The position numbers and the translations under genes were made by a program. The notes below the pieces were generated by a model. The model was given only the letters and a program-made list of their open reading frames with translations, made no database searches and was not told the origin of the DNA. Positions 18,484-28,995 of a DNA stretch of 64,000 bases are shown in pieces. Each line of letters starts with the position of its first letter. The stretch's first letter is position 1. The DNA lies in the NCBI GenBank assembly GCA_947476695.1, contig CANJRD010000001.1, positions 248,001 through 312,000 of the forward strand. The letters run 5' to 3'. The stretch is from Rhodospirillaceae bacterium. GTDB lineage: Bacteria > Pseudomonadota > Alphaproteobacteria > Rhodospirillales > Rhodospirillaceae.

Positions 18484-19116
18484 ATGCGTGTTCTCGACCT
18501 GCAGACCCTGGACGCGGCCTCGATTTCGTCCACCCCGTATCCACACTTCACCACCGGCGGTGCGTTGAAGGCCGATGCCGTGCCCTCGCTGATGCGCGAC
18601 TTCCCCGCCATCGCCCAACCGGGCTTCTTCCCGATCGATGACGTACCCGTGTCCGGCGCCTTTGCCGATCTGCTGGCGGACCTGCAAAGTCCGGCCTTCA
18701 GCGAACTGGTCGGCAAGAAGCTGGGGATGGACCTGGTCAGCCGGCCGACGCTGATCACCGTACGGAAGTGGTCGCGCGCCAGCGACGGCCGCATCCACAC
18801 CGACAGCGCGAGCAAGATCGCCACGCTACTCGTCTATCTGAATGCGGACTGGGCCGGCAGCGGCGACGGGCGCCTGCGCGTGCTGAAGAACGACCACGAC
18901 TTCAACGACTATGTCGCCGAGATCAATCCGGTGGCCGGCACGGTGTTCGGATTCAAGCGCACGGAGTCGTCGTGGCACGGCCACCTGCCCTTCACCGGCG
19001 AACGCCGCGTGGTGCAGATCACTTGGCTGCTGGACGAATCCAAGGTGGCGCACAAGCGCCGCCTGGGAAAGCTGAGCCGCTGGCTCAAAGCGCTGCGGGC
19101 GAAGTTGACGGCGTAA
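18484..19116 (+). CDS. 2-oxoglutarate/Fe(II)-dependent oxygenase
   Basis: The 210-residue protein shows the double-stranded beta-helix iron facial triad: HxD in GRIHTDS (His105, Asp107) and a distal His in SSWHGH (His165), followed by ERRVV, whose Arg would bind 2-oxoglutarate. The YLNADW...GDGRLRVL segment is typical of the prolyl-4-hydroxylase-like group. The substrate is unknown. TATACT lies 6 bases before the ATG with no ribosome site between, which suggests a leaderless transcript, although no good -35 is visible. The stop shares one base with the next gene's ATG. Confidence 0.87.
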   Translation: MRVLDLQTLDAASISSTPYPHFTTGGALKADAVPSLMRDFPAIAQPGFFPIDDVPVSGAFADLLADLQSPAFSELVGKKLGMDLVSRPTLITVRKWSRASDGRIHTDSASKIATLLVYLNADWAGSGDGRLRVLKNDHDFNDYVAEINPVAGTVFGFKRTESSWHGHLPFTGERRVVQITWLLDESKVAHKRRLGKLSRWLKALRAKLTA

Positions 19117-19745
19117 TGAGCGCCACGCCCGACGCCGAATCGTCCGACTCGAACGGCGCAACCCTCCGCTCCTATCAGGAACACACGAAAGAGTACGTAG
19201 AGGGGACGCATAGCCTCGTCGCCGGCGCTTCGAAGGACTGGATCGACGAAGCGTTACGTGGTCTTCGCCCCGATGCGAGAATCCTGGAAGTGGGAAGTGC
19301 CTTCGGGCGCGACGCGGCCTACATCGCGGCAAAGGGCTTCGCGCTCGAATGCACCGACGCCGTGCCTGCATTTGTCGAACACCTTAAAGCCACGGGCTTC
19401 GCCGCACGCCAGCTCAACCTGCTGTCGGATGTTCTCGGCGGACCTTACGACCTTGTTTTCGCCAACGCCGTCTTCCTTCATTTTACCCGAAGCGAGTTTT
19501 CAGGGGCGCTGCGCAAGACCTTCGACGCCCTCACGCCGCAAGGCCGGATCGCCCTCAGCCTCAAGCGCGGCCAGGGCGAGTCTTGGTCCAGCCACAAGCT
19601 CGACGCCCCGCGATACTTTTGCTTCTGGCAGCAAGACCAGCTGGAACCGCTCCTGAAGGACTGCGGCTTCTCACATTGGACGATCACGGACACGACGATG
19701 GATCGTACACACGCAGAATGGCTATTCGTTATCGCGCACAAGTGA
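19116..19745 (+). CDS. class I SAM-dependent methyltransferase
   Basis: The 209-residue protein has SAM-binding motif I ILEVGSAFGRDA (56-67), an acidic motif II position in LECTDAVPAF, and the motif IV region YDLVFANAVFLHF. The start is set at ATG 19116, which overlaps the oxygenase stop as TAATG; earlier starts in this frame lie inside the oxygenase. The acceptor is unknown. The overlap with a 2OG oxygenase gene suggests the two modify the same target. Confidence 0.87.
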   Translation: MSATPDAESSDSNGATLRSYQEHTKEYVEGTHSLVAGASKDWIDEALRGLRPDARILEVGSAFGRDAAYIAAKGFALECTDAVPAFVEHLKATGFAARQLNLLSDVLGGPYDLVFANAVFLHFTRSEFSGALRKTFDALTPQGRIALSLKRGQGESWSSHKLDAPRYFCFWQQDQLEPLLKDCGFSHWTITDTTMDRTHAEWLFVIAHK

Positions 19746-19746
19746 C

Positions 19747-20175
19747 ATGCCGATGACCGACGAGCTGCCGGAACGCGCCGCTTTTCGTAAGAAATATTTC
19801 GAGCCCGTCGTCTACGCGATCTTTATCGCCGTAGTGCTTGAGCTGTGTCTGGCGGCGGGATTTGGGCTGTGGCCCAGCAGCTTCTACACGTTCCGGCCGC
19901 TTCTGTTTCTGGTCGTGTTCGGCGGTGCGCTGATCTCGGCTTCCGTCGCACGCTCGCTCATCTTGCGCGCCATTCTCGAGACGTTTCTAATTCCGGCGCT
20001 GTATATCGTCGCGCTTCAGCCGCCGGGCATTTTCGCGACGGTGACGTGGATGCTGTATCCCGCCGGCGTTTTCGTGCCCCTCGTCACGACGTTCGGATAT
20101 CCAGTCTGGACCAATGCGCTCTATTTCATCGTCTTCAGAAGAAGCGCCGTCCTCGGCGACTGGACGCGGGACTAA
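19747..20175 (+). CDS. small integral membrane protein of unknown function
   Basis: The 142-residue protein has about four hydrophobic helices (roughly 20-40, 50-70, 75-92 and 95-125) and ends in a charged tail (RRSAVLGDWTRD). I do not recognise a family. It starts one base after the methyltransferase stop and appears to be the last gene of a three-gene rightward unit closed by the terminator at 20177-20213. A second ATG two codons downstream is an equally possible start. Confidence 0.7.
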   Translation: MPMTDELPERAAFRKKYFEPVVYAIFIAVVLELCLAAGFGLWPSSFYTFRPLLFLVVFGGALISASVARSLILRAILETFLIPALYIVALQPPGIFATVTWMLYPAGVFVPLVTTFGYPVWTNALYFIVFRRSAVLGDWTRD

Positions 20176-20176
20176 C

Positions 20177-20213
20177 AAAAAAAGGCCGGCCCTGACAGGG
20201 ACCGGCCTTTTTC
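20177..20213. terminator. bidirectional Rho-independent terminator
   Basis: The hairpin pairs GGCCGG(C)CCTG with CAGGGACCGGCC, with one bulged base and a short loop. It is flanked by AAAAAAA on the left and TTTTT on the right, so it can end transcription from both the membrane-protein unit and the convergent mdh gene. Confidence 0.85.
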
Positions 20214-20232
20214 GTCGCTGCTGTGACGCAGC

Positions 20233-21246
<1,014 letters not shown>

Positions 21247-21333
21247 CTAAATAAGTGGCCTTCGGATAGCGCGAACGGCTGTCCTGGGCAAGGGTCGCCA
21301 GGGCTGCACCGGACCCGCAAGGGAGTAGCTGCG

Positions 21334-22335
21334 ATGAAAGCCGCCGGACTCGCCGCGATAGTGCTGGTTTTGGCCGGTTGCGCCCACCCGGGCGCGCCGC
21401 CGGCAACCGCGCGGCTCCCCGACCTGCTGAGCTATGAACTTTTACGGACGGACGGTGGGCGGATGACACCGCGACCGATGACCGTGGCCGCCGCGGCCGA
21501 GGCCCTTTCGGCCTATGACGTCATTGTCCTCGGGGAGATGCACGATCATCCCGGCAACCATGTCGCCCAGATGGCGCTGTATCGCGCGCTGGCTGATCGC
21601 TCCGGTGCGGTCGATTTGTCGATGGAGCAGTTCGAGCGGGACACCCAGCCGGTGATCGACGACTACCTCGCCGGCAAGATCGGCGAAGCTTCGCTGCGCA
21701 AGAAGGCGCGCGCCTGGGACAATTACGCCGAGAGCTACCGGCCGCTGGTGGAATTCGCCAAGGCGCGGCGCTTCGCGGTGATCGCCGCCGATCCGCCAAC
21801 CGACATCGTGCGCTGCATCGGACAAGAGGGGCTTGGCGTGCTCGACACGTTCGCGCCGGCCAAGCGCGCGACCGTTGCCGCAAGCGTGAACATCGGGGAC
21901 GGCCCCTATCGCGACAAGTTCATGGGCTTCGCCACCGGCACCACCGGTCACGGCGGCGGCACCAAGGAAGCGCCGAGCGAAAGCGCGCTGCGCGGGTACG
22001 CCGCGCAAGCCGCCCGCGACGACACCATGGCGGAATCGATCGTGCGGCATCTCGCCGCGCATCCCGGTCACAAGGTCGTGCACCTGACCGGATACTTCCA
22101 TGCCGAGAGTTTCCTCGGCACGGTGGAGCGAATCAAAAGCCGCAACGCCGCGCTGAAGGTTGCCGTGGTGAATCCCGTCACCGGCAACGACGCGCTGGCG
22201 GAGACGCAGCAGAAGAGCGGCACATTTGTGCTGCGGCTTCAGAGCCTGCCGGAAGCATACCTATCGGATGACGAAGCCAGCACCGCCATCGGCGCGCGTA
22301 TGGCGCAACGGCCCAAGGCCGCCTGCGAAGGATAA
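21334..22335 (+). CDS. ChaN-family (DUF399) lipoprotein
   Basis: The 333-residue protein has a lipoprotein signal with lipobox LAGC (Cys16). A ChaN-like domain begins at about residue 60 with VIVLGEMHDHPGNHVAQ, followed by LSMEQFERD and HLTGYFHAES. ChaN of Campylobacter binds haem and is tied to iron uptake; no iron-uptake genes are adjacent here, so the role is uncertain. ATG 21334 follows GGGAG and gives the signal peptide; earlier in-frame starts run back through mdh. Confidence 0.88.
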   Translation: MKAAGLAAIVLVLAGCAHPGAPPATARLPDLLSYELLRTDGGRMTPRPMTVAAAAEALSAYDVIVLGEMHDHPGNHVAQMALYRALADRSGAVDLSMEQFERDTQPVIDDYLAGKIGEASLRKKARAWDNYAESYRPLVEFAKARRFAVIAADPPTDIVRCIGQEGLGVLDTFAPAKRATVAASVNIGDGPYRDKFMGFATGTTGHGGGTKEAPSESALRGYAAQAARDDTMAESIVRHLAAHPGHKVVHLTGYFHAESFLGTVERIKSRNAALKVAVVNPVTGNDALAETQQKSGTFVLRLQSLPEAYLSDDEASTAIGARMAQRPKAACEG

Positions 22336-22343
22336 TATTTGGA

Positions 22344-22390
22344 GCGTGATCTTTTCGGAAAACCGGTTCCCACTTTTCCGGATCACGCGC
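22344..22390. repeat. short palindromic repeat, copy 1
   Basis: The outer arms are GCGTGATC and GATCACGC, enclosing CGGAAAA / TTTTCCG around CCGGTTCCCAC. It lies between convergent genes, and its last base is the last base of the methyltransferase stop codon. A near-identical copy is at 44891-44939. Confidence 0.9.
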
Positions 22391-23400
22391 TAACGGAACG
22401 CGATTCCGATCCCGGCGCCGAGATAGAAGTGATCGGCGGGCTGTTCCTTGAAGAACACAAAGCGGCGGCCAGTCGCTTCGGCGAAAGCCGCAAGCCGTTC
22501 GGTGACATGGGCGTTGTCGCCGAGGATCACCGAACGATCGCTCAAGCGCGGCGCGATGGTCTCATATTCGCGCGCCTCGTATTCGGCGGAGTGATCGCTG
22601 TCGTTGATGAACAGATCGATCGGATCGGCGACCGTCTGCAGCGTCGCGATCGAATCACCGTAGGCAATGCGTCCGACCTCGTTGTAAGGCGCAGTGAGCA
22701 GCGCGCCCGCCTCGGGCCGGATGTCCGTGCCCATATAGCGACCTTCCGCACCTTCGGCACGATTGCGCAACAACGCCGCGCACAGCACGACGCTGCCCAG
22801 CCCTTTGTCGACGCCCGTCTCGATGACGAGACGCGGCTTCAACGCCCGCACCAGCGCGTACCAGCCGATGCGGCGTGAATAGCGCGCCGTGCGATCCGAC
22901 ACCGCGCGCGCGGCCGGATCCTGCGCATCGTGCGCGCGGCCGAAATGATCGCGCAATTGCGCGTCGGTCTCGACCTCGGCGATATAGTTTTTGATCTCCG
23001 CCACCGGCCGCGCGGTCACGACCGCGATCAGGTGCGCGAGATAGAGCTTGTTCGCCGGCGTCAGGTCGTACGTGTAGTTGGTGTCCTCGCGCGAACGCAG
23101 CAGCCACTGCGCCACGGCGCGCAAGGCGTTCGCCGCCGTCGGCATCGCAAGCGAGGCGCGACGGGCAAGATTGCCGAACCGCAAGCGTTGATCGTCGAGA
23201 TGCGCCGCCCCCGGCGCGGCCATGACGGCCGCCAGGTCCTCGAAAGCGGCGGCGTCGACCGGAACATGCGCGCTGATCTGCACGCCATCGGCGGTGCGGA
23301 AACCAAGGTCGAGACGCGCCGGCGGCCCGGGCTGCGCCGTCAGGCTGACGCCGCGCGCCGCATCGTCGAAGGAAACGGGCCGTTCCAGTGCCATATCCAA
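22390..23400 (-). CDS. class I SAM-dependent methyltransferase-like protein
   Basis: The 336-residue protein has a Rossmann methyltransferase domain in its C-terminal half: LVIETGVDKGLGSVVLCAALL as motif I, YMGTDIRPEAG, and IDLFINDSDHSAEYEAREYETI, the layout of the Methyltransf_24 group. The N-terminal 140 residues resemble no domain I know. The acceptor is unknown. It starts 2 bases after the zapE stop on the same strand, so it is probably co-transcribed with zapE. Confidence 0.82.
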   Translation of the reverse strand: MDMALERPVSFDDAARGVSLTAQPGPPARLDLGFRTADGVQISAHVPVDAAAFEDLAAVMAAPGAAHLDDQRLRFGNLARRASLAMPTAANALRAVAQWLLRSREDTNYTYDLTPANKLYLAHLIAVVTARPVAEIKNYIAEVETDAQLRDHFGRAHDAQDPAARAVSDRTARYSRRIGWYALVRALKPRLVIETGVDKGLGSVVLCAALLRNRAEGAEGRYMGTDIRPEAGALLTAPYNEVGRIAYGDSIATLQTVADPIDLFINDSDHSAEYEAREYETIAPRLSDRSVILGDNAHVTERLAAFAEATGRRFVFFKEQPADHFYLGAGIGIAFR

Positions 23401-23402
23401 TC

Positions 23403-24536
23403 CTACGCGATGTGATCGGCGCGGAGATAGTCCGCCGCCTGCATTTCGATCAGGCGGGACACCGTGCGATGGAATTCGAACCCGCCTTCCTGACCGACGT
23501 ACAGCTGTTCCGGCGGCACGGCGGCCGAGCAGATCAGCGCGGTGCGGTGTTCGTACAGGGCGTCGACCAGTGTGACGAAGCGCCGCGCGGCATCTTTGAG
23601 GTTCTCGTCCATCTGCGGGATGTCGGACAGGATCACCGTTTCATAGGCTGCCGCGATCGCCATGTAGTCGCTGGGACCCAGGGCTTGCCGGCACAAATCG
23701 TCGAACGCGAAACGCGCGACCTGGTGCGCCGCCGCCGGGACGTTCACGCGGCGGCCGTTCACGACCACATGATCTGGCTTCGGGTCGGCGTCGTCGGTGA
23801 GCCGCGCCCAGGCGGCGTCGAGCGCCCGGTCGGCGGCCGGACCCAGGGGCGCGTAGTAAACCGCCGCACCCATCAACCGGCCGAGGCGATAGTCCTGCTT
23901 GGCGTCGAGGGCCAGCAGGTCGAGCTTCTGTTTGATCAGCGCGATGAACGGCAGGAACTTGTCGCGTTGGAGGCCGTCTTTGTAGAGCTCGTCCGGGTGG
24001 CGATTGGACGTGGCAACCACCACCACACCGCGATCGAACAATCGCTGGAACAGCCGGCCGATGATCATGGCGTCGGCGATGTCGCGCACCTCGATCTCAT
24101 CGAGACACAGCAGCGTGGTTGAATCCGCGATGCCGTCGGCCATGCCGGGGATGGGATCGCCCTCGTCGGCGAACATCGGCAGTTGGCGGCGGCGATGAAT
24201 CTCGGCGTGGAAGTCGCGCATGAAGGCCTGGAAATGCACGCGCTCCTTGGCCTGGAACGGCGCGACGTCGAAGAACAGGTCCATCAACATGGACTTGCCG
24301 CGCCCGACACCGCCGTAGAGATAAAGCCCTTGCGGCGGCGCCGCCCCTTCGCCGCGCAAGCCGAAGCGCTGCATCCACCCGCGCTTGCCGCTGCGCGGGG
24401 CATAGCCCTTGAGCGCATTGGCGAGGCTGGTGAGTTTTTCCGCCGCCAGTTCCTGTGCCGGATCGGCGATCAGGCTGCCTTCGGCGACGCGCGCGCGATA
24501 GCGGGCGATCGGCGTCGTGGTCGACGCGTCAGACAT
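23403..24536 (-). CDS. zapE: cell division protein ZapE (AFG1-like ATPase)
   Basis: The 377-residue AAA-type ATPase has Walker A GGVGRGKSMLMDLF, Walker B LLCLDEIEVRDI and sensor sequence VVVATSNRHPDELY, all characteristic of the AFG1/ZapE family. In E. coli ZapE acts on FtsZ rings under stress; in mitochondria AFG1 helps turn over respiratory subunits. It follows a strong terminator that separates it from the DHH gene. Confidence 0.95.
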   Translation of the reverse strand: MSDASTTTPIARYRARVAEGSLIADPAQELAAEKLTSLANALKGYAPRSGKRGWMQRFGLRGEGAAPPQGLYLYGGVGRGKSMLMDLFFDVAPFQAKERVHFQAFMRDFHAEIHRRRQLPMFADEGDPIPGMADGIADSTTLLCLDEIEVRDIADAMIIGRLFQRLFDRGVVVVATSNRHPDELYKDGLQRDKFLPFIALIKQKLDLLALDAKQDYRLGRLMGAAVYYAPLGPAADRALDAAWARLTDDADPKPDHVVVNGRRVNVPAAAHQVARFAFDDLCRQALGPSDYMAIAAAYETVILSDIPQMDENLKDAARRFVTLVDALYEHRTALICSAAVPPEQLYVGQEGGFEFHRTVSRLIEMQAADYLRADHIA

Positions 24537-24556
24537 GACTCAGGGTCCGGAAAACA

Positions 24557-24584
24557 AACATGCCGCCCTTAGAGGCGGCATGTT
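24557..24584 (-). terminator. Rho-independent terminator after the DHH gene
   Basis: A perfect 11-bp stem (AACATGCCGCC / GGCGGCATGTT) with a six-base loop lies 37 bases past the DHH stop. Read leftward it is followed by TGTTTTCC, a U-rich tail. Confidence 0.8.
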
Positions 24585-24620
24585 CGCGAAAAACGCAAGA
24601 CGTCGCAGCGGCAAGGCGGC

Positions 24621-25550
24621 CTAGCCGTCCTTGTTGATCTGTTCGATCAGCGCGCCGAGGGTCTTTTCGGCCTGCTCGTTCGGAACCTGGCAGGTGCCAG
24701 CCGCATGGTGACCGCCGCCGCCGTACTTCAGGCACAGCTCGCCGACGCTGGTCTTCGACGAGCGGTCGAAGATCGACTTGCCGATGGCGAACACGGTGTT
24801 CTGCTTCTTCAGGCCCCACATCACGTGGATCGAGATGTTGGTTTCCGGGAACAGCGCGTAGATCAAGAAACGGTTGCAGGCCCAGATGGTGTCTTCGTCG
24901 CGCAGGTTGAGAACCACGAGGTTCTTGTGCACCTTGGCGCAACGCTTCACCTGATCCTTCGCCTTGGCTTCGTGCTCGACGTACAGGTCGGTACGTTCGA
25001 CGACATCCGGCAGATTGAGGATCTGGTCGACCGGCATCTCCACGCACTTTTCGATCAGCTCCATCATGAGCTGATAGTTGGAGATGGTGAATTCACGGAA
25101 ACGGCCCAGACCGGTGCGGGCATCCATGATGAAGTTCATCAGGTCCCAGCCCTGCGGGTCGAGGATTTCTTCCTTGTTGAACTGCGCGGCATCGCCCTTG
25201 TCGACGGCGGCCATCAGCGCATCGGAGATGCAGGGCAGCTTCGCCTTGCCACCATAGTAGTCATACACGACACGGGCCGCGGACGGCGCCTTGGGGTCGA
25301 TGATGTGGTTGGCCTTCTTGCCCCCGCGGATGGTTTCGGAGGCATGGTGATCGAAGGCGAGGTGCACGCCTTCGACATAGGGTAGGTTGGTGGTGATATC
25401 GCGAGCGGTGATCTCGATCACGCCGTCCTGCATGTCCTTGGGATGCACGAACTTGATCTCATCGATCATGTCGAGCTCCTTGAGGATGGCCGCGCAGACG
25501 AGGCCATCGAAGTCACTGCGCGTGACCAGCCGGAATTTACCTGAGGACAT
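24621..25550 (-). CDS. DHH-family phosphoesterase
   Basis: The 309-residue protein has the DHH motifs: SDFDGLVCA (about 12-20), DHHA (67-70), and a C-terminal DHHA1 domain with LKYGGGGHHAAGTCQV. The family includes exopolyphosphatases, NrnA-type oligoribonucleases and c-di-AMP phosphodiesterases; the sequence does not decide between them. The start is placed at ATG 25550 because AGGGGGGAG lies just upstream; a TTG seven codons earlier overlaps that site. Confidence 0.87.
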   Translation of the reverse strand: MSSGKFRLVTRSDFDGLVCAAILKELDMIDEIKFVHPKDMQDGVIEITARDITTNLPYVEGVHLAFDHHASETIRGGKKANHIIDPKAPSAARVVYDYYGGKAKLPCISDALMAAVDKGDAAQFNKEEILDPQGWDLMNFIMDARTGLGRFREFTISNYQLMMELIEKCVEMPVDQILNLPDVVERTDLYVEHEAKAKDQVKRCAKVHKNLVVLNLRDEDTIWACNRFLIYALFPETNISIHVMWGLKKQNTVFAIGKSIFDRSSKTSVGELCLKYGGGGHHAAGTCQVPNEQAEKTLGALIEQINKDG

Positions 25551-25589
25551 CGAAAACTCCCCCCTCGACAAGACGTTATTTGGCCGAAA

Positions 25590-25617
25590 AGATAAACAGG
25601 ACGTGCCCTTAAGACAA
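25590..25617 (-). promoter_or_regulatory. possible promoter of the DHH gene
   Basis: Read leftward: TTGTCT (25617-25612), a 16-base spacer and TTATCT (25595-25590), about 40 bases before the ATG. Confidence 0.35.
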
Positions 25618-25682
25618 CGTCTGATCCTGGGCGTCTGCGCCCGAAAAGTGCAATACCAGGAAAGCCATAGAAGGATGACGGA

Positions 25683-25991
25683 ATGCGACGTTTGTGTGTG
25701 ACCGGGCTATTGGCCCTGACCGTCCTGACGGGCGGCTGCGCCGGCCAGCCCTATGTCGACACACGACGCGAGGCGGGCCGGTCGATCAACATCGGCCCCT
25801 CCAATGAGGAGACGGTCGCGATCTGTCATGCGGGTGTGACCGCGCCGCCGGAGGCGGTGAAACTGGCCGAGTCGGAATGTGCCAAGACGGGCCGGGTGCC
25901 GCATTATGAGGAGCGGACCCGCTTTACCTGCGCGTTGAAGACGCCGACCCGCAGCTATTTCCGCTGCGTTCCGAAGGATGCCCCCAAGTAA
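25683..25991 (+). CDS. small lipoprotein of unknown function
   Basis: The 102-residue protein has a clear lipoprotein signal ending TGGC (Cys19). The mature part has four cysteines that could pair (AICHAG, SECAKTG, FTCALKT, FRCVPKD), suggesting a small disulfide-stabilised periplasmic domain. AAGGATGACGG precedes the ATG. I recognise no named family. It is convergent with sdhB, 11 bases away. Confidence 0.75.
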   Translation: MRRLCVTGLLALTVLTGGCAGQPYVDTRREAGRSINIGPSNEETVAICHAGVTAPPEAVKLAESECAKTGRVPHYEERTRFTCALKTPTRSYFRCVPKDAPK

Positions 25992-26002
25992 GGGGCCGTC
26001 CG

Positions 26003-26785
26003 TCAGCCGGCGCGTTCGACCATTTTCTTCTTAATGTCACCAATCGCCTTCGCGGGGTTCAAACCCTTCGGGCAGGTGTTGGTGCAATTCATGATCGTGT
26101 GGCAGCGATACAGGCGGAACGGATCCTCGAGCTGATCGAGGCGCTCGCCCGTGGCTTCGTCCCGGCTGTCGTTGATCCAGCGCGCCGCCTGCAGCAGCAC
26201 GGCCGGGCCGAGGTAGCGGTCGCCGTTCCACCAATAGCTCGGGCAGCTGGTGGTGCAGCAGAAGCACAGAATGCATTCCCACAGACCGTCCAGCTTCTCG
26301 CGCTCTTCCGGCGATTGCAGGCGTTCGCCCGAGGCCGGCGTCGGCGTTTCGGTCTTGAGCCACGGCTCGATGGACGCGAGCTGAGCATAGATGTGGGTCA
26401 GATCGGGCACCAGATCCTTCACCACCGGCATGTGCGGCAGCGGATAGACCTTCACTTCGCCTTTGCATTCCTCGATCGGCTTCAGGCAGGCCAGCGTGTT
26501 GCTGCCGTCGATGTTCATCGAGCAGGACCCGCAGATGCCTTCGCGGCAGGAGCGGCGCAGCGCGAGCGTGGAGTCCATCTCGTCTTTGATCTTCAACAGC
26601 GCGTCGAGGACCATCGGGCCGCAGGTGTCCATGTCGACGTCGTAGGTGTCGGTGCGCGGATTGGCGCCGGTGTCAGGGTCATAACGATAGACCTTGAACT
26701 TGCGCACGTTCTTGGCACCGGCCGGAGCAGCGTGATGCTTGCCGGTCTGGACCTTGGAATTCTTGGGCAGCGAGAGTTCGACCAT
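26003..26785 (-). CDS. sdhB: succinate dehydrogenase iron-sulfur subunit
   Basis: The 260-residue protein has the [2Fe-2S] ligands in CREGICGSC, then the ferredoxin-like clusters in [16 protein letters not shown] and [17 protein letters not shown]. It passes electrons from SdhA flavin to ubiquinone at the inner membrane. It is the last gene of the leftward sdhCDAB operon, 12 bases after sdhA. Confidence 0.98.
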   Translation of the reverse strand: MVELSLPKNSKVQTGKHHAAPAGAKNVRKFKVYRYDPDTGANPRTDTYDVDMDTCGPMVLDALLKIKDEMDSTLALRRSCREGICGSCSMNIDGSNTLACLKPIEECKGEVKVYPLPHMPVVKDLVPDLTHIYAQLASIEPWLKTETPTPASGERLQSPEEREKLDGLWECILCFCCTTSCPSYWWNGDRYLGPAVLLQAARWINDSRDEATGERLDQLEDPFRLYRCHTIMNCTNTCPKGLNPAKAIGDIKKKMVERAG

Positions 26786-26797
26786 GTGCCGTGACCC

Positions 26798-28582
26798 TTA
26801 GTAAACGCGCGCTTTGGGTTTGATGTACTCGATCTCGTTCGTCAGCGTGTACTTGTGCACCGGACGATAATCGAGCTTCACGTTCCACTTGTCGTCGACG
26901 TAGGCGACAGTGTGCTTCAGGCAGTTCTCGTCGTCACGGTTCGGGAAGTCTTCATGCGCATGCGCGCCGCGGCTTTCGTGACGGGCTTCCGCGCCATGGA
27001 TGGTGGCGAGCGCGCAGGCCATCAGGTTCTCGAGTTCCAGCGCTTCGACAAGGTCGGTGTTGAACACCAGACTGCGGTCGGCGATCTTCAGGTTCGACAG
27101 CGTCGGCGCGATCTGCGCTATCTTCGCGATGCCTTCCTTGAGCGTCTTCGAGGTGCGGAACACGGCGGCATCGGTTTGCATCGTGCGCTGCATGTTCTTG
27201 CGGATCACCGACGTCGGGGTGTCGCCATTGGCATTGCGGATGCGGTCGAGGCGCGACAGCGCGAAGTCGGCGGAGTCTTTCGCCAGCGGCTTCTGCTTCT
27301 CGCCCTTCTTGAGGATGTCGCGGCAACGCAAAGCAGCCGCGCGGCCGAACACCACGAGATCGAGCAGCGAGTTCGCGCCCAGACGGTTCGCGCCGTGCAC
27401 GGAGACGCAGGCGTTCTCGCCGATGGCCATCAGGCCCGGGATGGTCGCATCCGGGTTCGCGGCGGTCGGCTTGATCACTTCGCCCATGTAGTTCGTCGGC
27501 ACGCCGCCCATGTTGTAGTGCACGGTGGGCAGCACGGGGATCGGCGCCTTGGTGGCGTCGACGCCGGCAAAGACCTTCGCGGATTCGGTGATGCCCGGCA
27601 GGCGCTTGTGCAGCACGTCGGCACCGAGGTGTTCGAGGTGCAGGAAGATGTGATCCTTTTCCGGACCCACGCCGCGGCCTTCGCGGATTTCCATGGTCAT
27701 CGAACGGCTGACGACGTCGCGCGAGGCGAGATCCTTCGCCGTCGGCGCATAACGCTCCATGAAACGTTCGCCTTCGGAGTTGGTGAGATAGCCACCTTCG
27801 CCGCGCGAGCCTTCGGTGATCAGCACGCCCGCGCCGTAGATGCCGGTCGGGTGGAACTGGACGAATTCCATGTCCTGCGTCGGCAGGCCGGCGCGCATCG
27901 CCATGGCGTTGCCGTCGCCGGTGCAGGTATGCGCCGAGGTGCAGGAGAAGTACGAACGGCCATAGCCGCCGGTCGCCAGCACGGTCATCTGCGCCTTGAA
28001 GCGATGGATGGTGCCGGTCGCCATGTCGATGGCGATGACGCCGCGGCAGCCGCTCTCGTCCATGATCAGGTCGATGCCGAAGTATTCGATGAAGAACTCG
28101 GCTTTGTACTTCAGGCTTTGCGAGTACAGCGTGTGCAGGATCGCGTGGCCTGTGCGGTCGGCGGCAGCGCAAGCGCGCTGCACCGGGGCCGCGCCGAAGT
28201 CGCGCATGTGGCCGCCGAACGGGCGCTGGTAGATCTTGCCTTCGGGCGTGCGCGAAAACGGCACGCCGGCGTGCTCAAGCTCGCGGATCGCGGGCACCGC
28301 TTCGCGGCACATGTATTCGATCGCGTCCTGGTCGCCGAGCCAGTCGGAGCCCTTCACGGTGTCGTACATATGCCACTGCCAATTGTCTTCGCCGATGTTG
28401 CCGAGCGAAGCGGCGATGCCGCCTTGGGCGGCGACGGTGTGGCTGCGGGTCGGGAAGACCTTGGTGATACAGGCTGTCTTGAAGCCCTGTTGCACCATGC
28501 CGAACGTGGCGCGCAAACCGGCGCCACCGGCGCCGACGACAACCACGTCGTATTCGTGATCAACGACCGTGTAAGCGGACAT
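26798..28582 (-). CDS. sdhA: succinate dehydrogenase flavoprotein subunit
   Basis: The 594-residue protein has FAD motif GAGGAGLRA, the covalent-FAD histidine in [11 protein letters not shown], and the active-site stretch [20 protein letters not shown]. The C-terminal domain includes [19 protein letters not shown]. It oxidises succinate to fumarate. It lies 6 bases after sdhD. Confidence 0.98.
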   Translation of the reverse strand: MSAYTVVDHEYDVVVVGAGGAGLRATFGMVQQGFKTACITKVFPTRSHTVAAQGGIAASLGNIGEDNWQWHMYDTVKGSDWLGDQDAIEYMCREAVPAIRELEHAGVPFSRTPEGKIYQRPFGGHMRDFGAAPVQRACAAADRTGHAILHTLYSQSLKYKAEFFIEYFGIDLIMDESGCRGVIAIDMATGTIHRFKAQMTVLATGGYGRSYFSCTSAHTCTGDGNAMAMRAGLPTQDMEFVQFHPTGIYGAGVLITEGSRGEGGYLTNSEGERFMERYAPTAKDLASRDVVSRSMTMEIREGRGVGPEKDHIFLHLEHLGADVLHKRLPGITESAKVFAGVDATKAPIPVLPTVHYNMGGVPTNYMGEVIKPTAANPDATIPGLMAIGENACVSVHGANRLGANSLLDLVVFGRAAALRCRDILKKGEKQKPLAKDSADFALSRLDRIRNANGDTPTSVIRKNMQRTMQTDAAVFRTSKTLKEGIAKIAQIAPTLSNLKIADRSLVFNTDLVEALELENLMACALATIHGAEARHESRGAHAHEDFPNRDDENCLKHTVAYVDDKWNVKLDYRPVHKYTLTNEIEYIKPKARVY

Positions 28583-28588
28583 GGCGGC

Positions 28589-28981
28589 TTAGCCCCCCAG
28601 GCAGACGATCAAGGTGGAGACAATCGCCAGCGCCGCGAGGGCGTAACAGACGAGCTTCACGAGCAGCACGGACGCGATACGCGTGCCGTGACTGGAGACA
28701 TAATCTTCAAGCACCACCTGCATGCCGATGGCGCCATGATGGAAGGCGACGGCGATGAAAGCGATGAAAGCGGCGGCATTGATCGGTGAGTCGATCCAAT
28801 AGCCGAAGTCGGTACGGCCCGAGGCCATACGCACGACCGAGATGATGAACCACAGCGTCAGCGGGACCAGCGCAATGGCGGTGACGCGCTGCGCCCACCA
28901 GTGATGCAGGCCTTCCTTCGCCGAGCCGAGACCGCGTGCGCGGCCGAGCGGGGAGCGGAGATTGTTCGTCGATGCGGACAT
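28589..28981 (-). CDS. sdhD: succinate dehydrogenase membrane anchor subunit
   Basis: The 130-residue protein has three transmembrane helices and the SdhD-type start LGSAKEGLHHWWAQRVTAIA. HHGAIGMQVVLEDYV contains the haem/quinone-region histidine. The start is ATG 28981, just after the sdhC gene; the same frame extends further upstream into sdhC but without a better start. Confidence 0.93.
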   Translation of the reverse strand: MSASTNNLRSPLGRARGLGSAKEGLHHWWAQRVTAIALVPLTLWFIISVVRMASGRTDFGYWIDSPINAAAFIAFIAVAFHHGAIGMQVVLEDYVSSHGTRIASVLLVKLVCYALAALAIVSTLIVCLGG

Positions 28982-28995
28982 GTTCGGCGCCCCCC

